Positions 7,237 through 9,094 of a stretch of 9,094 bases of DNA are shown here, one piece after another. The number at the start of each line of letters is the position of its first letter. Within the stretch, counting starts at the first letter, position 1. The notes beneath the pieces are model-generated. The model did not search any database and was not told where the DNA came from. It saw only the letters and a program-made list of their open reading frames with translations. The DNA lies in the NCBI GenBank assembly GCA_030591285.1, contig JAUVBH010000046.1, positions 1 through 9,094 on the forward strand. Direction: 5' to 3'. The stretch comes from Thermoplasmatota archaeon (GTDB lineage Archaea > Thermoplasmatota > Penumbrarchaeia > Penumbrarchaeales > Penumbrarchaeaceae). A program made the position numbers and the translations under genes.

Positions 7237-7250
7237 TTTAAAATGATTTC
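7237..7250 (-). promoter_or_regulatory. TATA box with upstream BRE-like element for the membrane-protein/J-protein operon
   Basis: On the minus strand GAAATCATTTTAAA gives a purine-rich BRE-like GAAA followed by TTTTAAA. A second A/T-rich TTTAAAT lies further upstream near 7255-7261 and could serve instead. Confidence 0.5.
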
Positions 7251-7262
7251 TAGCATTTAAAC

Positions 7263-7269
7263 AAAAAAA
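7263..7269 (-). terminator. T-run terminator after the cyclophilin gene
   Basis: Seven T in a row on the minus strand (GGCTGTTTTTTTG), about 28 nt after the stop codon at 7297-7299. Oligo-T tracts are enough to end transcription in many archaea. It separates the two minus-strand operons. Confidence 0.5.
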
Positions 7270-7296
7270 CAGCCGATATAGAATGCTGGATTAAGG

Positions 7297-8109
7297 TCAA
7301 TTTCTGACCTTTTTTCTAATTATAGCTATAATTGCCATGATGGAGATCATGGCTCCAAATGCTGGAAATGGAGTGTTTTTTGCTTCCTTCTCATCCTCCT
7401 TTTCCAGAGTGTCATTCTCATCTATGGGTTGGTCAATGACATATACCTTTGACATTGTGATATCATCCACTGGATGGTCCTTGAGAAGAGGCCTCATAGG
7501 GCCATATGTGTTTGCAGCTGCGATCGCTTTTGCAACATCCAATCCTTCCACTACGATACCAAAGACAGCATAACCGTTCCCATCCCGTTCGGAATCATCC
7601 AGGCCATGCTGAGGTCCATCACATATGTAAAATTGAGATGAAGCTGAATCCGGCTCATTGGACCTTGCCATCCCAACTGCTCCATCAACGTGGGTTGCAT
7701 TTGGACATATCTCCAATGGGATGGTCTTTCCTGATCCTCCAGATCCGTCATCATATGGATTCAGGTTCTTGGTGTTCGGATCACCTGTCTGGGCGACAAA
7801 ATCGTCGATCACCCTATGAAAACTGATCCCGTCATAGAACCCGCTCTGGGCGAGGTCGATGAAGTTCTTAGTTGTGACCGGTGTCATGTTCTCATAGAGC
7901 TCTATCGTTATTGTTCCCCATCCTGAAACTTCGATGATGGCCCATCGGTTTGGTCTTCCAATATCGACGGGTTCTGTATAGATCACTGCCTCCTGGGTCG
8001 GAGCTGAAGCGACGATCTCGGAAGGTGTAACTGAGATCATGATGACCAGAACTAGCATAGACAGAAGCAAGGTCATGGGCAACCGGTGACTTTTCATTCT
8101 CTTTGACAT
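7297..8109 (-). CDS. Exported cyclophilin-type peptidyl-prolyl cis-trans isomerase with C-terminal anchor
   Basis: The protein has 270 residues and should catalyse cis-trans isomerisation of Xaa-Pro bonds outside the membrane. A signal peptide covers about 1-35. The cyclophilin domain spans about 55-225, with F97-H-R99-V-I, Q107-T-G-D-P and a GAVGMA...SSQF160 block. The active-site Arg (R99), Gln (Q107), Met (M147), Gln (Q159) and Phe (F160) equivalents are present, so activity is likely. An acidic Glu/Asp/Lys linker (228-244) leads to NTPFPAFG, a short hydrophobic stretch (about 249-264) and RKKVRN. This three-part tail resembles PGF-CTERM-type sorting signals handled by archaeosortases, but could be a plain membrane anchor. 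The start at 8109 has a weak AGGT (8119-8122) that overlaps the stop of the upstream gene; M5 or M12 are alternative starts. The 11-nt gap shows co-transcription with the DUF3783-like gene. Confidence 0.9.
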   Translation of the reverse strand: MSKRMKSHRLPMTLLLSMLVLVIMISVTPSEIVASAPTQEAVIYTEPVDIGRPNRWAIIEVSGWGTITIELYENMTPVTTKNFIDLAQSGFYDGISFHRVIDDFVAQTGDPNTKNLNPYDDGSGGSGKTIPLEICPNATHVDGAVGMARSNEPDSASSQFYICDGPQHGLDDSERDGNGYAVFGIVVEGLDVAKAIAAANTYGPMRPLLKDHPVDDITMSKVYVIDQPIDENDTLEKEDEKEAKNTPFPAFGAMISIMAIIAIIRKKVRN

Positions 8110-8120
8110 TGTTCACAGAC

Positions 8121-8525
8121 CTATTTCTCTTTTTCATTCATTTGACCAGGTGTAGCGTCCTGTTTTCGGAAATACTCCCTTTCTTCCATAAGGTCCTTGA
8201 GCAGGTCCTTCAAAGGCCACCCTACATTATCTTCTGTCGGTGTGCAGAATATGGGTCTGTTCTGACCTTCGAATTTTGGGAAGTTATCCATGACAGCATG
8301 GATCTGAGGCCCATCGAATCCAAGGAACATCATGGCTTTGGGATCATCCTTTGGTTCCCATTCTGAATAATCTTCATCATCGAGGATCTCACCTATTGCG
8401 TCATGCTCTCTCTTGCATCCGGAGATCAGGACAACATCCTGCTGGTTTATCTTTTCCAGGAATGTTTTGATGGAGGTCGCTGTCTCTTCATCGTACCCGT
8501 AGAGCATAACACCGATCTCATCCAT
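8121..8525 (-). CDS. DUF3783-like small cytoplasmic protein
   Basis: The protein has 134 residues, no signal peptide and no membrane helix. The C-terminal part (about 70-121) has FLGFDGPQI, then a RPIFC..TEDN..WPL..LL..L..ER pattern, which matches my memory of the DUF3783 family: small proteins of archaea and anaerobic bacteria with a conserved (K/P)-x-x-x-T-x-x-N-x-x-W motif. The N-terminal part (GVMLYGYDEETATSIKTFLE) looks like a Rossmann-type strand-helix unit. Cysteines at C37 and C94 are the only ones. The last 15 residues are charged and probably disordered. The biochemical role of the family is unknown. The gene lies first in an operon with the exported cyclophilin, 11 nt downstream, and is divergent from the FtsZ-like gene. 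It probably lacks a leader (see the promoter at 8547-8557). Confidence 0.65.
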   Translation of the reverse strand: MDEIGVMLYGYDEETATSIKTFLEKINQQDVVLISGCKREHDAIGEILDDEDYSEWEPKDDPKAMMFLGFDGPQIHAVMDNFPKFEGQNRPIFCTPTEDNVGWPLKDLLKDLMEEREYFRKQDATPGQMNEKEK

Positions 8526-8546
8526 GGAGGGGGATAGGTAGAACCC

Positions 8547-8557
8547 AAATAAAAAAA
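8547..8557 (-). promoter_or_regulatory. TATA-like element of the DUF3783-like operon, predicting a leaderless mRNA
   Basis: On the minus strand TTTTTTTATTT is centred about 26 bp before the start codon at 8523-8525. That spacing puts the transcription start at or next to the ATG. The bases just upstream of the ATG read CCCCCTCC, the opposite of a ribosome site. Confidence 0.5.
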
Positions 8558-8582
8558 CTCTGGATTGTCAGACCATCGACAA

Positions 8583-8594
8583 AAGTAAAAATAC
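8583..8594 (+). promoter_or_regulatory. A/T-rich promoter element of the FtsZ-like gene
   Basis: AAGTAAAAATAC is the only A/T-rich block before the gene on this strand. The expected transcription start is near 8615, leaving about 20 nt of leader with the G-rich ribosome site GGGGGGA at 8624-8630. Confidence 0.4.
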
Positions 8595-8603
8595 TCCATG
8601 GCC

Positions 8604-8620
8604 CGTTCTGCGCTCGTTCT
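8604..8620 (+). repeat. Direct repeat CGTTCT with 11-bp period before the FtsZ-like gene
   Basis: CGTTCT occurs at 8604-8609 and 8615-8620, about one helical turn apart, around the predicted transcription start. Overlapping it, CCCGT (8602-8606) can pair with ACGGG (8622-8626). Confidence 0.45.
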
Positions 8621-8634
8621 CACGGGGGGAAAAA

Positions 8635-9094
8635 ATGGACGAAGAGGAGACTGATGAAATAAAGCATCCAACCATTGCCATTGTTGGTATTGGAGGTGGA
8701 GGGTCAAGGATCCTGTCAGATGGTTTGCAACAGATCATTGACTACGATATCGTGGACAGATACAAATGCCTGGCCAGGGCTATCAAGGCCGATATCGGCA
8801 AACCACTCACCTTCATCGTCGATACAAGTTCCGACCCAATGAGAGAGGGTTTCTTTGACAACATTCCCAGGGAGCAGAAAATTTCCCTTTCACTCTCCGC
8901 CAGAGGTATGTCCAGAGGTGCCGGGGGGAGGCCAGGAAGAGCTTCAAAGGCTATGCTCAACAATGATGTCGTTGAAAACCTGGCAAAGAACCTTTACAGT
9001 CCGATCTCCCGGGAAGAACCGGCTATCGTTGTTATCATTCATACTGCAGATGGCGGGACAGGAGGAGGTTTGACCCCGGAGATACTCCAACATC
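8635..9094 (+). CDS. Divergent FtsZ/CetZ-like GTPase (tubulin superfamily), N-terminal part
   Basis: The frame is open to the right edge, giving 153 residues of an incomplete gene. The nucleotide-binding loops of the FtsZ/tubulin superfamily can be followed in order. T1 is V17-GIGGGGSR-25, T2-like is FIVDTSSD (60-67), T3-like is GAGGRPGRASKA (95-106), and the phosphate-binding signature T4 is DGGTGGG (139-145) before LTPEIL. In FtsZ the signature is GGGTGTG and T2 carries NTD; here both differ, and Arg follows the T1 serine where FtsZ has Asn. It is therefore not a canonical FtsZ. It may be a CetZ-like or lineage-specific member, with a role in cell shape, division or another filament function. 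GTP binding is likely; polymerisation cannot be judged because the catalytic T7 loop lies outside the window. The start has GGGGGGA 4 nt upstream. Confidence 0.8.
   Translation, partial: MDEEETDEIKHPTIAIVGIGGGGSRILSDGLQQIIDYDIVDRYKCLARAIKADIGKPLTFIVDTSSDPMREGFFDNIPREQKISLSLSARGMSRGAGGRPGRASKAMLNNDVVENLAKNLYSPISREEPAIVVIIHTADGGTGGGLTPEILQH

Noticed and set aside
8447..8707. Minus-strand frame of 86 residues across the divergent promoter region
   Set aside because: It runs over both start regions and both promoter-like blocks and overlaps the DUF3783-like gene in another frame.
8742..9073. Short frames on both strands within the FtsZ-like gene
   Set aside because: The plus-strand frame starting at 8635 carries the ordered T1, T3 and T4 loops and stays open to the window edge, so the other frames are shadows.

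Overview
The window looks archaeal and most resembles a member of the Thermoplasmatota, the broad group that includes the Methanomassiliicoccales and uncultured marine-sediment lineages. The evidence is as follows. Putative TATA boxes with purine-rich upstream elements precede several genes. One gene appears to be read from a leaderless mRNA. Shine-Dalgarno sites match AGGAGGTGA. There is a type IV pilin with an archaeal-type signal, sequon-dense PKD-repeat surface proteins, zinc-ribbon/transmembrane fusions and a divergent FtsZ/tubulin-superfamily GTPase. The lineage is inferred from protein style, not from a marker gene. Base composition is moderate and even, and I see no transposase, integrase, CRISPR array, tRNA or rRNA.

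Layout. From 1 to 735 (+) lie the C-terminal end of a membrane protein, possibly the TadC/FlaJ-type platform of a pilus or secretion system, and a small type IV pilin-like protein. From 777 to 3437 (+) is a large surface protein: signal peptide, CBM9-like domain, six PKD/Ig-like repeats and a C-terminal membrane anchor. A perfect 14-bp palindrome sits directly before its start codon. From 3520 to 4998 (+) is a protein with a zinc ribbon, one membrane helix and a HExxH metalloprotease domain. Its stop codon abuts the stop of a convergent gene. From 4999 to 7179 (-) a two-gene operon encodes a six-helix membrane protein with a Gln/Met/His-rich coiled-coil tail, then a membrane-anchored J-domain protein. 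From 7297 to 8525 (-) a second operon encodes a DUF3783-like protein and an exported cyclophilin with a possible sorting tail. From 8635 to the right edge (+) is the N-terminal part of a divergent FtsZ/CetZ-like GTPase, transcribed away from the DUF3783-like gene.

Taken together, most genes act at or outside the membrane: pilin, adhesin-like surface protein, metalloprotease, prolyl isomerase and J-domain co-chaperone. A reasonable but unproven reading is a cell-envelope neighbourhood that combines surface structures with factors for folding and processing exported proteins. Coding density is high. The longest non-coding stretches are about 80 to 117 bp and hold promoter-like sequences and short inverted repeats. 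No stretch above 300 bases lacks a gene.
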